From Trichoplusia ni (Eukaryota > Arthropoda > Insecta > Lepidoptera > Noctuidae), in assembly GCF_003590095.1 (NCBI RefSeq), contig NC_039502.1, forward strand, positions 62,001 through 126,000: a DNA stretch of 64,000 nucleotides, given 5' to 3'. The position numbers and the translations under genes are program-made. Of this stretch, positions 31,501-40,581 are shown piece by piece. Position 1 is the stretch's first letter; each line of letters begins with the position of its first letter. The notes below the pieces were generated by a model. It was not told the DNA's origin, ran no database searches, and was given only the letters and a program-made list of their open reading frames with translations.

Positions 31501-31722
31501 ACCCGCGACGCCTAAATCAACTGAGCTCAAACAGCCGGCAACGAGTGATGTGGACTGCGCGGGCGCAGGGGGGGGGCTGCGGCGTAAGAGGTGAGCGCGT
31601 GCTTGCGTAGGCGCATCGAGCGCCGAGTGTACGAACCGGTTCCGTGGCGAGCGGCGAGACAGCCACGGTGACGTCACGACAGAGCTCGGTGTGAGGATGA
31701 ACCACAGCGACAGATATCTACA

Positions 31723-31912
31723 ATGTCTCCTGCTAGTAATACCGAGGGTTGGCAGTATGTGCAACGGAAAAAACAACCAAAATATCGGTTTATTGGGAAG
31801 TCGGGTGTAGCTCGAGACTCAGAATGTAATTTTAAGGCGGCTGACAGGAAAATTCCGATTTTTATCACGAACGTCCATCTCGACACGAATGAAAGTGACA
31901 TAATCGATTATA
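31723..31912 (+). pseudogene. LINE J ORF1, part before the Helitron
   Basis: MSPASNTEGWQYVQRKKQ begins at 31723. Then KIPIFITNVHLDTNESDIID, the RRM-like core seen in lepidopteran LINE ORF1 proteins (VPLFISNV..., DIIDYI...). The open frame extends upstream to about 31668 without another ATG. The last native codon is split by the Helitron at 31912/31913. Confidence 0.7.
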
Positions 31913-32027
31913 TCTATACTAATATATAAAGCAGAAGAGTTTGTTTGTTTGTTTGTTTGAACACGCTAATCTCAGGAACTACTGGTCCTAATCTATACTT
32001 CTATATCTATATCTATACTATCTATAT

Positions 32028-32329
32028 TGTAGGATATTAGTTGGGAGGGAAGGGGGTTGTCTATAAAAGGCCGTGCTTTGACAGCACAAGCCTCTTTCTG
32101 CTGCCAACTGTTGTCGAGGGTAGGGTGTTACTCTGTCCGATTACTGTGTGACTTTTTTTTGTAATTAACGCATGCTCATTGTAATTAGTGATAAGTCTGG
32201 TGTTCTATTTTTGTGTATTGTGTACAAATTGTTGTATCGCTTGTGAATTTCTTTTGTTAAGATTTATTGATTAGTAGGTAGTATTAAAAATTGTTTTAAA
32301 AAAATCACTTCTGGTCTTATTTTCCTAGA
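32028..32329 (+). repeat. G2 5' LTR (302 bp)
   Basis: TATA box TATAAAAG at 32062-32069. The end of the LTR (CACTTCTGGTC, 32306-32316) can pair with the primer-binding site. Confidence 0.88.
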
Positions 32330-32342
32330 TCAGAAGTGGGAT
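32306..32342 (+). promoter_or_regulatory. G2 primer-binding site (tRNA-Leu type) inside a hairpin
   Basis: TCAGAAGTGGGAT at 32330-32342 is complementary to the 3' region of eukaryotic tRNA-Leu(CAA) (...ATCCCACTTCTGACA) without the terminal CCA. The LTR end at 32306-32316 pairs with 32328-32338 (11 pairs, one of them G-U) around an 11-base loop, so the primer site would be folded into a stem in the RNA. Confidence 0.6.
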
Positions 32343-32549
32343 CGTTCTTTCTCAGCCCACTTATTTTGTTAGCTTAGAGAGTTGTTGGTTTACAGTTCGT
32401 GTGATTTTATTTTAAAGCAGGGTAGTTTGCATATAGGTTAGCATTGTCGGATTGTTTTACAGCCGTTCTTTGTTCTCGTACTTTGGTTTTGGTTAGTGGT
32501 ATATTTGTATTAGTTCTATTCATTTCATTTTGGTGGTGTTTCTTTCATT

Positions 32550-32879
32550 ATGTCGAATCGTGAACGTGAGCTTAGTGTAAATCACTGCGGCAGCCGTAGC
32601 CCTAGTCGTAGTCATCGGAACAGTAGGCATCGCGAGGGGTCGCCTGATGAAAATCTACGGTTAAGGCTCGAGATGGAAGTGATGTTGTCACGTCTTAGGG
32701 CATTGGAGGAAAGGTATCGGTCTTCACCTAAGCCAGGACGTTCGGGCGATTGTGATACGAGGGTGTCGGAGATTGCTGATCATCACAGGTCACCAGGTCA
32801 CCATGAGCAGACGCGGCGGGATCGCGAGTCGAACTCAGTCAGTTCGACTCGCGATCCCGCCGCGTCTGCTCATGATTAA
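32550..32879 (+). CDS. G2 gag remnant, truncated by a palindrome
   Basis: An ATG at 32550 opens a 109-codon frame rich in Ser, Arg and His (SRSPSRSHRNSRHREGSPDE), with a short helical stretch (LRLRLEMEVMLSRLRALEER). The last 27 codons lie in a perfect inverted duplication (32802-32874) and the frame ends just after it. Capsid and zinc-knuckle regions expected of a Gypsy gag (usually 300 or more residues) are absent, so this copy could not assemble particles by itself. Confidence 0.65.
   Translation: MSNRERELSVNHCGSRSPSRSHRNSRHREGSPDENLRLRLEMEVMLSRLRALEERYRSSPKPGRSGDCDTRVSEIADHHRSPGHHEQTRRDRESNSVSSTRDPAASAHD
32802..32874. repeat. Perfect 34-bp inverted duplication with 5-bp spacer in G2 gag
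   Basis: Left arm 32802-32835, spacer CAGTC 32836-32840, right arm 32841-32874. The arms are exact reverse complements over 34 bases. The right arm replaces gag sequence and brings the frame to a stop. Confidence 0.95.
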
Positions 32880-32934
32880 GGACTCCGGTTGGGTCCGAAA
32901 CTAGTCGGGCTACCCCGATAAATACGCGTGAGTA

Positions 32935-33823
32935 AACCGTTACATCATTTAATAGTGATGTAGTAGCAGCTATTATTCAAGACGTACCGGTAGATGTCTT
33001 AATCGATAGTGGTTCCAGTATCTCTTTAATGTCGTCATCTTTACTCAAACATTTTAAGTGTCCAGTAAAACCCGCTTTTAGGATTTTAAAAGGATTAGGT
33101 AGTCAAGAAGTCGAAAGTACCTCCTATGTTACATTGCCTGTTGAGTTTGACGGATTGACTCTCGATGTAGACTTATTCATAGTATCGTCCCAGTACATGA
33201 ACATTCCTGTAATTGTAGGTACAGACATTTTGAATAGAGAAGGTGTTAGATATGTACGAACTAAGGATTATCAATCGCTAACAAGGGATGATAGTTGTTT
33301 GGATAGAGTAATGACGATTGAAACTCATGCTTCAATTTCAGTTAATACGCCCCTTGTCGACAGTCGTTTACAAGAGTTGCTCAAAATTATTAATGATTTT
33401 TCACATCTTTTTATTTCCGGTACTGCAACTTCAACTGTTAATACAGGGTGTATGCCAATCAAACTTAATTCCAACACACCCGTTAACTATCGCCCTTACC
33501 GACTTTCATACGCTGAGACGCTCCGTGTTCGTGACATAATCAAAGACCTTTTGGATAAGGGCATAATCGAGGAATCAGATTCCGAGTATGCGAGTCCTAT
33601 CCTACTCGTCAAAAAGAAAGACGGGTCGGATAGGATGTGTGTAGACTTTCGTAAGCTCAATGACGTTACAATTAAGGGTCGGTTTCCACTACCTCGAATA
33701 GATGATCACATAGATCGTTTGGGGCGCAATAAATACTTCAGTAGCCTTGATATGGCCACTGGATTTCACCAGATACCTTTGGACCAGGAGTCGGTACCGG
33801 CTTACGGGATTCGTCACGCCTGA
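32935..33823 (+). CDS. G2 protease and RT N-terminal part
   Basis: Open from 32935 (after a TAA), with no ATG before the catalytic region; the frame would normally continue from gag. Protease: VDVLIDSGSSISLM with DSG near nt 33003-33011 and IPVIVGTDIL flap/C-terminal block. RT: YRPYRLSYAETLRVRDII, SPILLVKKKDGSDRMCVDFR, and SSLDMATGFHQIPL with the first catalytic Asp. A one-base change near 33795-33815 shifts the rest of pol to another frame, and this frame stops at 33821-33823. Confidence 0.85.
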
Positions 33824-35975
33824 GGGCCATTATCAATATTTGAAAATGCCTTATGGTTTGGCGAATGCCCCGGTTGTTTATCAGCGAATTATCACGAAAA
33901 CACTCCGCGAGTTCATCGAATCTGGTGACATCCTAGTGTACATCGACGACGTCCTAATATTAAGTAAAACGGTAGATCAGGGTCTCATTTTATTGCGCAA
34001 GGTTCTTGATACTTTGACAAGAGCTGGCTTTTCTATTAATTTGAAGAAATGCTCGTTTTTGGCGACGGAAATCGAGTATTTGGGTCGGACAATTAGTGAA
34101 AATCAGGTTAGGCCGAGTCATGATAAGGTGAGAGCTTTGATTGACTCAGCCCAACCGCAAAACATTAAACAAGTCCGGCAGTTCATGGGCTTAGCCAGCT
34201 ATTTTAGACGGTATATAGCTGACTTTGCCCAGAAAACTGCATGTATCGCTGCCCTAACTAAAAAGGGTGTTCCTTTTAATTGGGGTTTAGAACAACAGGC
34301 AGCTCGAAAGTACATTTTAGAATGTCTGACGAGCGAGCCAGTATTGGCGATCTATGACCCTTCGTTACCAATAGAGGTCCACACAGACGCGAGCTCTATT
34401 GGTTATGGAGCTGTTTTGATCCAGGTACATGAGGGTAATCGCAAGCGAGTGGTATCATACTTCAGCAAGCTTACCCAAGGGGCTGAAAGTAAATACCACT
34501 CGTATGAGCTGGAGACGCTTGCCGTCGTTAAAGCTCTCCAAAATTTTAGGCATTATCTTGTGGGGTGCCACTTCACTGTAGTCACTGATTGCAACGCGCT
34601 AAAACTTACTCAGCGTAAGAAGGATTTGTTGCCTAGAGTGGCTCGTTGGTGGATGTACCTCCAAGATTTTGACTTCAACCTTGACTACCGTAAGGGTTCT
34701 CTTTTGCCCCATGCCGATTATCTTAGTCGGAACCCGGTAAATGTGATTTCCATTCAGAAACCTTTGAACTGGGCTCAAGTTGCTCAGGCTTCGGATGAAG
34801 AAACGCGGTCTCTCATACAGAGCCTGTCAGATGGCCTGTTAGACTCTTCGCGTTACATTCTTAAGAATGACATCCTTTATTATAAGTCCACACCTACTGG
34901 TGAAAACCCAAAGCTCCTTTGCTTTATCTCCAAAGGTCACAGGCTTAGCCTTCTCCGCATCTTTCATGATGAACATGACCATCCATGTGTAGATAAAACT
35001 GTCGACCTTATCATAAAACATTTCTGGTTCCCAGGGTTAAGAGCTTTTGTAGTGAAGTACATAACACATTGTTTGGTGTGCCTTTCCCACAAGAAAGTTG
35101 CCCGTGCTCCTCTTCAACCCATTCACTCCTGGGAAAAACCAGACGTGCCGTTTGAAACGATCCATATGGATGCACTAGGCCCTTTACCCGAAGCCGATGG
35201 CTATCGTTATGTTCTAATCGCCGTTGATGCGTTTTCCAAATTCACCTTATTATACCCAATGTATCGCCAAGATGCTGGCGAATTAAAACATCATTTCACG
35301 AACTTAATTTCACTGTTTGGTACACCTAAATTGTTAGTAGCAGATAGGGGTAGAATGTTCCAGTGTGTTGAATTCCTCAATTGGGTTAGGGATGTGGGGT
35401 GCGATACACATCTGATAACACCAGAGATGCATCAATCCAACGGACAGGTGGAACGATACTGTCGGACTGTACTTAACATGGTACGTATGACCAATATGAC
35501 CAAACACAGAACCACTCAGCTGTCGGCGCTTAACCTGCTGGTAGGTATTGATGCGGCAACTCCACTCATTCGAAGTTTGGTACGGGATGTAGCTATAGAA
35601 GGTTCCAGTCCAAACAGAGAGGCTCTTCGCGAGATGAGTCGGCAAAGGGCGTCTGAACGCCTGCGTTCAAATCAAGAGGGTCAAGATAGCTACGTCAACC
35701 AAGGTCGTAAGGTGCCTCGTACTTTTGAACTAAATTCATTAGTTTTTGTTAGAAAACAGGCGCAGTCAACTGGGAAGCTGGACTCCTGCATGCGAGGGCC
35801 ATATCGTGTGGTGAAAGTTCTCCCACATGGTCGTTATGAGCTTCGACTCTTGGCTGGATCGTATAGGAAGTCGACACAAGCGGCTGCGGAGTACATGATT
35901 CCGTGGCAAGGAGAGTGGACTCCCGATGTGTGCGCTGATTTTTTTTGTGGTGAGTTATCCGAATTATTTCAATAA
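33747..35975 (+). CDS. G2 pol: RT, RNase H, integrase
   Basis: Homology in this frame starts near 33800 (LTGFVTPEGHYQYLKMPYG). RT catalytic block VYIDDVL; connection RQFMGLASYFRRYIADF; RNase H EVHTDASSIGYG (first Asp present) and SKYHSYELETLAVVKAL; integrase zinc region ending HCLVCLSHKK; core IHMDALGPLP (Asp), LVADRGRMFQ (Asp) and SNGQVERYCRTV (Glu); C-terminal GPY/F-type module MRGPYRVVKVLPHGRYEL. All catalytic residues are intact. The unspliced frame ends at 35973-35975, but a strong donor at 35950 suggests a spliced extension. Confidence 0.9.
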   Translation: MIWPLDFTRYLWTRSRYRLTGFVTPEGHYQYLKMPYGLANAPVVYQRIITKTLREFIESGDILVYIDDVLILSKTVDQGLILLRKVLDTLTRAGFSINLKKCSFLATEIEYLGRTISENQVRPSHDKVRALIDSAQPQNIKQVRQFMGLASYFRRYIADFAQKTACIAALTKKGVPFNWGLEQQAARKYILECLTSEPVLAIYDPSLPIEVHTDASSIGYGAVLIQVHEGNRKRVVSYFSKLTQGAESKYHSYELETLAVVKALQNFRHYLVGCHFTVVTDCNALKLTQRKKDLLPRVARWWMYLQDFDFNLDYRKGSLLPHADYLSRNPVNVISIQKPLNWAQVAQASDEETRSLIQSLSDGLLDSSRYILKNDILYYKSTPTGENPKLLCFISKGHRLSLLRIFHDEHDHPCVDKTVDLIIKHFWFPGLRAFVVKYITHCLVCLSHKKVARAPLQPIHSWEKPDVPFETIHMDALGPLPEADGYRYVLIAVDAFSKFTLLYPMYRQDAGELKHHFTNLISLFGTPKLLVADRGRMFQCVEFLNWVRDVGCDTHLITPEMHQSNGQVERYCRTVLNMVRMTNMTKHRTTQLSALNLLVGIDAATPLIRSLVRDVAIEGSSPNREALREMSRQRASERLRSNQEGQDSYVNQGRKVPRTFELNSLVFVRKQAQSTGKLDSCMRGPYRVVKVLPHGRYELRLLAGSYRKSTQAAAEYMIPWQGEWTPDVCADFFCGELSELFQ

Positions 35976-36707
35976 CTGATATTTTGTTCAAACTGTTTTT
36001 ATTGTGTTTTTGTAAACTTTAAGTAAGTGTGAGTGATAATTTACCTAGGACTGAAACACTTTCTGAGAGAGTAAACATGCCAAGGGAAGTCTTACCTTGC
36101 AGTTGGTATAGCTTGCCTCAGAGTGTGATATGCTATCCTGACTGACGGATACGCTTCAAGTGGAGTAGGGTTTCATATTATTGGATGCTGTCCTGGAGTG
36201 TGCTCGGATATGCGATCCTAGTATATGAGACATGCTTTGGGTGTTTTTGTTTTATTTTTGTGGTTCGGACTTATGGTCCTGGAGCTATGTATAGTACTTA
36301 CACGCTTGGTCATGTCACAGGGTTGACTGACGAGTCGTGGTGTGGAACTTGTTTCAGTGGTAAACATTGTATGTGTGTTATTGATAGTTTGGGTAGAGAC
36401 ACGCTCATATGTGGAACCAATTCACACACGCAAAGTTATGTCTCACGCAAGTATGCGTAGATCTCTAACGAGTCGTGAGGTGGCACTCCCCTGACGGGTT
36501 TTGCCCCAGGTGTTTGGTACAGATATTAGTTTGTTTTATACCGTTGTGCTAATGTTGAGCTAGGCTAGTTTAGTTTACATAACGCCAAATGTACACTTAC
36601 GTACACTTATATGATATGTGTCGTAAATTAGCGTTATGTGGGCACATAGTTGTCCTGTTGTGTTTATTATTGAAAATAGTATTGTGCCGTTGTTTTCGTT
36701 TTTACAG
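35950..36707 (+). other. Probable intron in G2 pol (758 bp)
   Basis: The donor is G|GTGAGT at 35950-35955 inside the last codons of pol. The acceptor is TTTTTACAG ending at 36707, preceded by a T-rich tract. Splicing joins phase-1 ends and keeps the frame open for 70 more codons. An unrelated 91-codon frame inside (36185-36460) has no recognised features. Full-length genomic RNA must leave the intron in, so splicing would be partial. Confidence 0.55.
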
Positions 36708-36919
36708 AAGCAGACGATGAGAATGAGGAGTCCACCACTCCGCGTGTCGGCCAGCCTCCTGGAGTTGAGGTGCCTGGTGACATGATGGAGCCACAGCCCA
36801 GCACGTCCGGGAAACAGAGAAGCGAAGGCAGGCCTGCTCTTCTGGCGTCACTCAGCGTTTCCTCGGATCAAGAATCAGGAGCATCAATGCCAACTCTAGA
36901 GACTGATCTCCAGAGTTAG
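36708..36919 (+). CDS. Probable spliced 3' exon of G2 pol, acidic Ser/Pro-rich tail
   Basis: In the frame set by the predicted splice it encodes 70 residues, acidic at the start (EADDENEES) and rich in Ser, Pro and Gly, ending LETDLQS at a TAG (36917-36919), 40 bp before the 3' LTR. A colinear acidic Ser-rich pol tail without an intron is visible in Gypsy G1 (7755-7900), which supports a role as an integrase tail. No domain is recognised. Confidence 0.5.
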
Positions 36920-36959
36920 AAGATGGAGCCCGAGGACGGCCTCCCGTCAGGAAAGGCCG

Positions 36960-37260
36960 TGTAGGATATTAGTTGGGAGGGAAGGGGGTTGTCTATAAAA
37001 GGCCGTGCTTTGACAGCACAAGCCTCTTTCTGCTGCCAACTGTTGTCGAGGTAGGGTGTTACTCTGTCCGATTACTGTGTGACTTTTTTTTGTAATTAAC
37101 GCATGCTCATTGTAATTAGTGATAAGTCTGGTGTTCTATTTTTGTGTATTGTGTACAAATTGTTGTATCGCTTGTGAATTTCTTTTGTTAAGATTTATTG
37201 ATTAGTAGGTAGTATTAAATATTGTTTTAAAAAAATCACTTCTGGTCTTATTTTCCTAGA
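36960..37260 (+). repeat. G2 3' LTR (301 bp)
   Basis: Starts TGTAGGATAT and ends TTTTCCTAGA; compared with the 5' LTR it lacks one G in the CGAGGGTAGGG block and has T for A in ATTAAATATTG. The purine-rich AGGAAAGGCCG just before it is a candidate polypurine tract. Confidence 0.9.
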
Positions 37261-37538
37261 ATATATATTTATATATCTGTACTAATATATAAAGCTGAAG
37301 AGTTTGTTTGATTGTTTGTTTGAACGCGCTAATCTCAGGAACTACTGGTCCTAATTGAAAAATTCTTTTTGTGTTGAATAGACCATTAATCGAGGAAGGC
37401 TTTAGGCTATAAACCATCACGCTGCGACTAATAGGAGCGAAGATACATGGAAAATGTGAAAAAAAAAACACGGACGGGTATAAATCATAACTTATATCTT
37501 CTTCTACCCACGGGAACGAAGTCGCGGGCAATAGCTAG

Positions 37539-37765
37539 TTCGCAATTAAACCAAAGAAGTTGTTGTGTTGGAAAGAATTAATATGAAAACGCAAAGGGGG
37601 CACAAAGCATATACATTTTTAACAGCCGAATGCAATATATCATTATATTTGGATGAACAACTATGGCCCGCGGGTATAATATTTAGACGCTTTGTTAATT
37701 TTAAATATAAAAGATCGAACAGTCCCCGTGCTGTCACCGGCCTTAATGAGCTACGGAATGAATAG
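37539..37765 (+). pseudogene. LINE J ORF1, part after the Helitron
   Basis: Resumes exactly in frame; a TAA appears three codons in (37547-37549) where LINE A has Lys. Continues VVVLERINMKTQRGHKAYTF and WPAGIIFRRF. ORF1 stops at 37763-37765, overlapping in-frame ATGs of ORF2 (37746 and 37758). Confidence 0.75.
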
Positions 37766-38477
37766 CAGCCTGTATCGTCCTGCTTCCTACAACTGCAAGA
37801 ATGTGAAGCGATCCATCGATGACGTCAGGAGTCTATGCCGTACGTGCGATATTGTGTGTCTACAAGAAACCTGGTTGTTACCAGACGACATACCCTTTAT
37901 TAGCACTATAGATAGCGGTTTTGGATATACTGGGAAGTCAGCTGTGAATACGTCGGCGGGCATACTGCGCGGGCGCCCGTATGGCGGAGTGGCATTTTTG
38001 TGGCGGCGTAGTATTTTTCCGAATGTATCCGTGTTGCCGTGTGATAATCCGCGTATTTGTGCCGTTAAAATTATGACGTGTGACCGGGTATTGCTAGTGA
38101 TAAGTATTTATATGCCGACAAACTCCACTGATAATCTAGATCTATTTAAGGAATGTTTAAGTGAACTATGTGCTTTAGTACTTACACACGGCATTGAGTC
38201 TGTTTTTATTTTAGGTGATTTTAATGCGGACCCTCATGAATTGTTTTTTAAAGAATTAATTAATTATTGTGATGAGCAGTTCTTGACATGTGTAGATGTA
38301 GATGTACTAGGGAAAGATTGGGATAATTATTCGTACATTAGTCAAGTTTATGGTACATGTAGCTGGCTGGATCACTGTGTAGTGACTCAATCAGCCAAGC
38401 AATGTGTAACTGATGTGCGAATAAAATATGATTCTATGATTTCGGATCATTTACCGCTAATAATCGAGTATAACTAA
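37746..38477 (+). CDS. LINE J ORF2 start: APE-type endonuclease
   Basis: MSYGMNSSLYRPASYNCKNV starts at 37746, overlapping the ORF1 stop by 20 bases. Endonuclease motifs: YNCKN, CDIVCLQETWLL (catalytic Glu), LLVISIYMPTNSTD, VFILGDFNADPHE, CSWLDHCVV and MISDHLPLI (SDH). This domain appears intact at about 240 residues; the frame stops at 38475-38477, after which the ORF2 reading continues in other frames. Function in the family: nicking target DNA to prime reverse transcription. Confidence 0.85.
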   Translation: MSYGMNSSLYRPASYNCKNVKRSIDDVRSLCRTCDIVCLQETWLLPDDIPFISTIDSGFGYTGKSAVNTSAGILRGRPYGGVAFLWRRSIFPNVSVLPCDNPRICAVKIMTCDRVLLVISIYMPTNSTDNLDLFKECLSELCALVLTHGIESVFILGDFNADPHELFFKELINYCDEQFLTCVDVDVLGKDWDNYSYISQVYGTCSWLDHCVVTQSAKQCVTDVRIKYDSMISDHLPLIIEYN

Positions 38478-38540
38478 ACTGTGTTGACACCTAAGGTACC
38501 TCAGACTATCGAATCATAAGGGGCTCACGCATAATTGGGT

Positions 38541-40339
38541 GGAACAAACACGTCGCCGAGGCTCATAGGAACGCCAGGTCTAAGTTTATAGAATGGGACT
38601 TGTGCGGTAGGCCTAAGTCCGGGTCTGTCTATAGTGGTATGTGTGATAGCAGAAAGATATTCAAATCAAGATTGAAGTGGTGTCAAGATCACCAAGATCA
38701 GATTAGAATGGATGCCCTAGCCGATAAACACCGTGAAGGCGATTTCCGTGGCTTCTGGCAAAGCACTGCTAAAATCAACGCCCGACCTGGACTTCCTGCG
38801 AGCGTCGGCGGGGTGAGTGATCCTAAGAGCATTGCTAACGCTTTTAAGCAGCATTTTACAGTTAAATCACCGCGAGGTTCAGACGGTGAGGTGCTCAATG
38901 CTGACAGGAGTGGTGATACTGTCGGAACGAGATTTAGTGCGAAAGAGGTAGCGAGCATCATCAGGCACATGACTAGAGGAAAATCTCCAGGTCACGAGGG
39001 GCTTAGTATTGAGCACTTCCTGCATGCTGGACCTCACATACCGAGGTCATGCAATGTTTTACTCCCTGTGTGTGTGCCATAGTTATTTGCCGGATGACTT
39101 TATGAAAACTGTGGTAGTGCCAGTAATTAAAAATAAGACGGGTGACTTAGCCGATACTAATAACTATAGGCCTATCTCTCTCGCTACCACAGCTGCCAAA
39201 ATATTTAATGGTCTGCTTAATGTACAGCTCAACAATTACGTAACTCTCCATGACAACCAGTTTGGGTTTCTTCCGCAGCTATCAACGGAGAGCGCGATAC
39301 TGTGCCTTAAGCACGCCATCAACTATTATACAAAGAGAAATACGCCGGTTTATGCATGCTTCTTGGACCTCTCCAAGGCTTCGATTTAGTCCAATATGAT
39401 GTCCTATGGAACAAGCTAGACCAGATTAACTTACCGAACGAAATTACCAGCCTATTCCGGTTCTGGTACGGGCATCAAAAGAATTGTGTGCGATGGGAGG
39501 GGGTGATGTCAGAGCAATATGCGCTTGAATGTGGTGTCAGACAGGGTGGGTTGACATCGCCTACGCTATTCAACGTGTACATGAATGACCTGATCGTTGC
39601 GCTCAGCAACTGCCATGTTGGCTGCCATATTGATGGAGTGTCTGTAAATAATCTCAGTTATGCGGACGATATGGTGTTGCTGAGTGCGTCGATATGTGGT
39701 CTGAGGAGATTGTTGAATGTATGTGAGGAGTATGCTCGTGAATTCGATCATGGTTTGCGATATAATGTGGCTAAAAGCAAATATATGGTTTTTGGGGTTA
39801 GTGCAGTAAGTCCCCAGAATGTTCCGTCTGTTAGATTGAACGGTACTCCTCTGGAGAGGGTGAATAAATTTAAATATCTGGGACATATTCTTACGCCTGA
39901 CCTGAATGACAATGAAGATATTGAGAGAGAACGGAGGGCGCTTTCGATACGAGCCAACATGATAGCTCGCAGGTTTGCTAGGTGTTCGAGGAGGGTTAAA
40001 GTGACACTTTTTAGAGCTTACTGTACATTTCTTTACACCTGCAGCCCATGGGCTCGCTACACAAAGAAGTGCTATAGCGACCTCCGCGTTCTTTACAATA
40101 ACGCGTTTAGGATTGTGGTGGGGCTGCCTCGTTTCTGCAGCGCCTCGGGCATGTTCGCAGAAGAGCGTACCGCCTGTTTTCACACGACTATGCGCAGGCG
40201 GAGTATCTTTCTGGTGCGCAGAGTACGGGCCAGCTCCAACGCAGTCCTAGCGATGATTGCTGACAGGCTGGACTGCCCCTATATACTGCATTGCTGTAGC
40301 AGACCTGTTCAGGCAAAGCCGTTTAGCAGGCGTTACTAA
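38541..40339 (+). pseudogene. LINE J ORF2: linker, reverse transcriptase, C-terminal domain
   Basis: Three frames in series: linker to RT N-terminus (38541-39082: FKSRLKWCQDHQDQIRMDAL, GKSPGHEGLSIEHF), RT fingers (39009-39389: NNYRPISLATTAAKIF, YACFLDLSKA) and palm to C-terminus (about 39370-40339: FDLVQYDVLW, GVRQGGLTSPTLFNVY, LSYADDMVLL, GLPRFCSASGMFAEE). The shift at 39385 falls inside LDLSKAFD and looks like loss of one base. Catalytic Asp residues themselves are present. Confidence 0.87.
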
Positions 40340-40581
40340 TTATATTACATTTAATTACTAGGATTTTATAATTTAAATTTTGTATTATTTAATTTTGAAA
40401 TTTGTATTATTTTATTTAAAATTTTGTATTATTTGATTTTGAATTTTGTATTTTGAATTAAAATTTGTTCTGCTTTTATTTTCAATGTTTAATATTAATT
40501 ATGAATTATTGTGACACATCTTGTAATTATCTTATATGGGCCTAGTTACCCGAAATAAATGAATTTCATTTTATTTTTTTA
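40340..40581 (+). repeat. LINE J 3' UTR with short AT-rich tandem units
   Basis: Repeated variants of TTTTGTATTATTTAATTTTG between 40375 and 40460, then AATAAATGAATTTC near 40553-40566, the probable 3' end. Confidence 0.6.

Larger units (their letters stand above)
32028..37260 (+). mobile_element. Young Ty3/Gypsy element G2 with near-identical LTRs
   Basis: Both LTRs (32028-32329 and 36960-37260) start TGTAGGATAT and end TTTTCCTAGA. They differ by one inserted G and one substitution in about 301 bp, so insertion was recent. The flanks are ATAT on both sides (32024-32027 and 37261-37264), a 4-bp target duplication. Inside: hairpin-embedded primer site, truncated gag, protease, RT, RNase H, integrase, and a probable 3' exon after an intron. 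It is inserted in the AT-rich 5' part of the Helitron. Confidence 0.9.
31913..37538 (+). mobile_element. Helitron, interrupted by Gypsy G2
   Basis: Left end TCTATACTAATATATAAAG (5' TC) follows an A at 31912; right end ...AATAGCTAG precedes a T at 37539. That is CTRR inserted between A and T, as Helitrons do. The host LINE frame is seamless when it is removed. The 5' segment (31913-about 31991) is repeated after G2 at 37275 onward (CTGTACTAATATATAAAGC ... CAGGAACTACTGGTCC), so a partial 5' duplication or a second Helitron is nested here. The body 37275-37538 contains TAATAGGAGCGAAG and ACGAAGTCGCGGGCAAT blocks that I know from a widespread lepidopteran Helitron. It has no Rep/helicase ORF: non-autonomous. 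Confidence 0.72.
31500..40575 (+). mobile_element. LINE J (same family as LINE A), containing a Helitron and Gypsy G2
   Basis: A GC-rich 5' region (31500-31722) leads into ORF1 at 31723. ORF1 is interrupted after DIIDYI at 31912 and resumes at 37539 with no lost base. ORF2 follows (37746-40339), then a 3' UTR with repeated ATTTTGTATTATTT units and an AATAAATGAATTTC end near 40575. The element is thus complete in outline but decayed, with a stop in ORF1 and several frameshifts in ORF2. Confidence 0.8.

Noticed and set aside
31465..31776. Two minus-strand frames (103 and 62 codons) in GC-rich sequence
   Set aside because: They lie antisense to the LINE J 5' region and ORF1 start, with no homology.
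36185..36460. A 91-codon frame in the probable G2 intron as an accessory protein
   Set aside because: No recognised features and no conserved context; treated as chance within intronic sequence.
39566..40183. A 205-codon minus-strand frame in LINE J
   Set aside because: Fully antisense to the RT C-terminal region, which shows clear plus-strand motifs; no independent homology.
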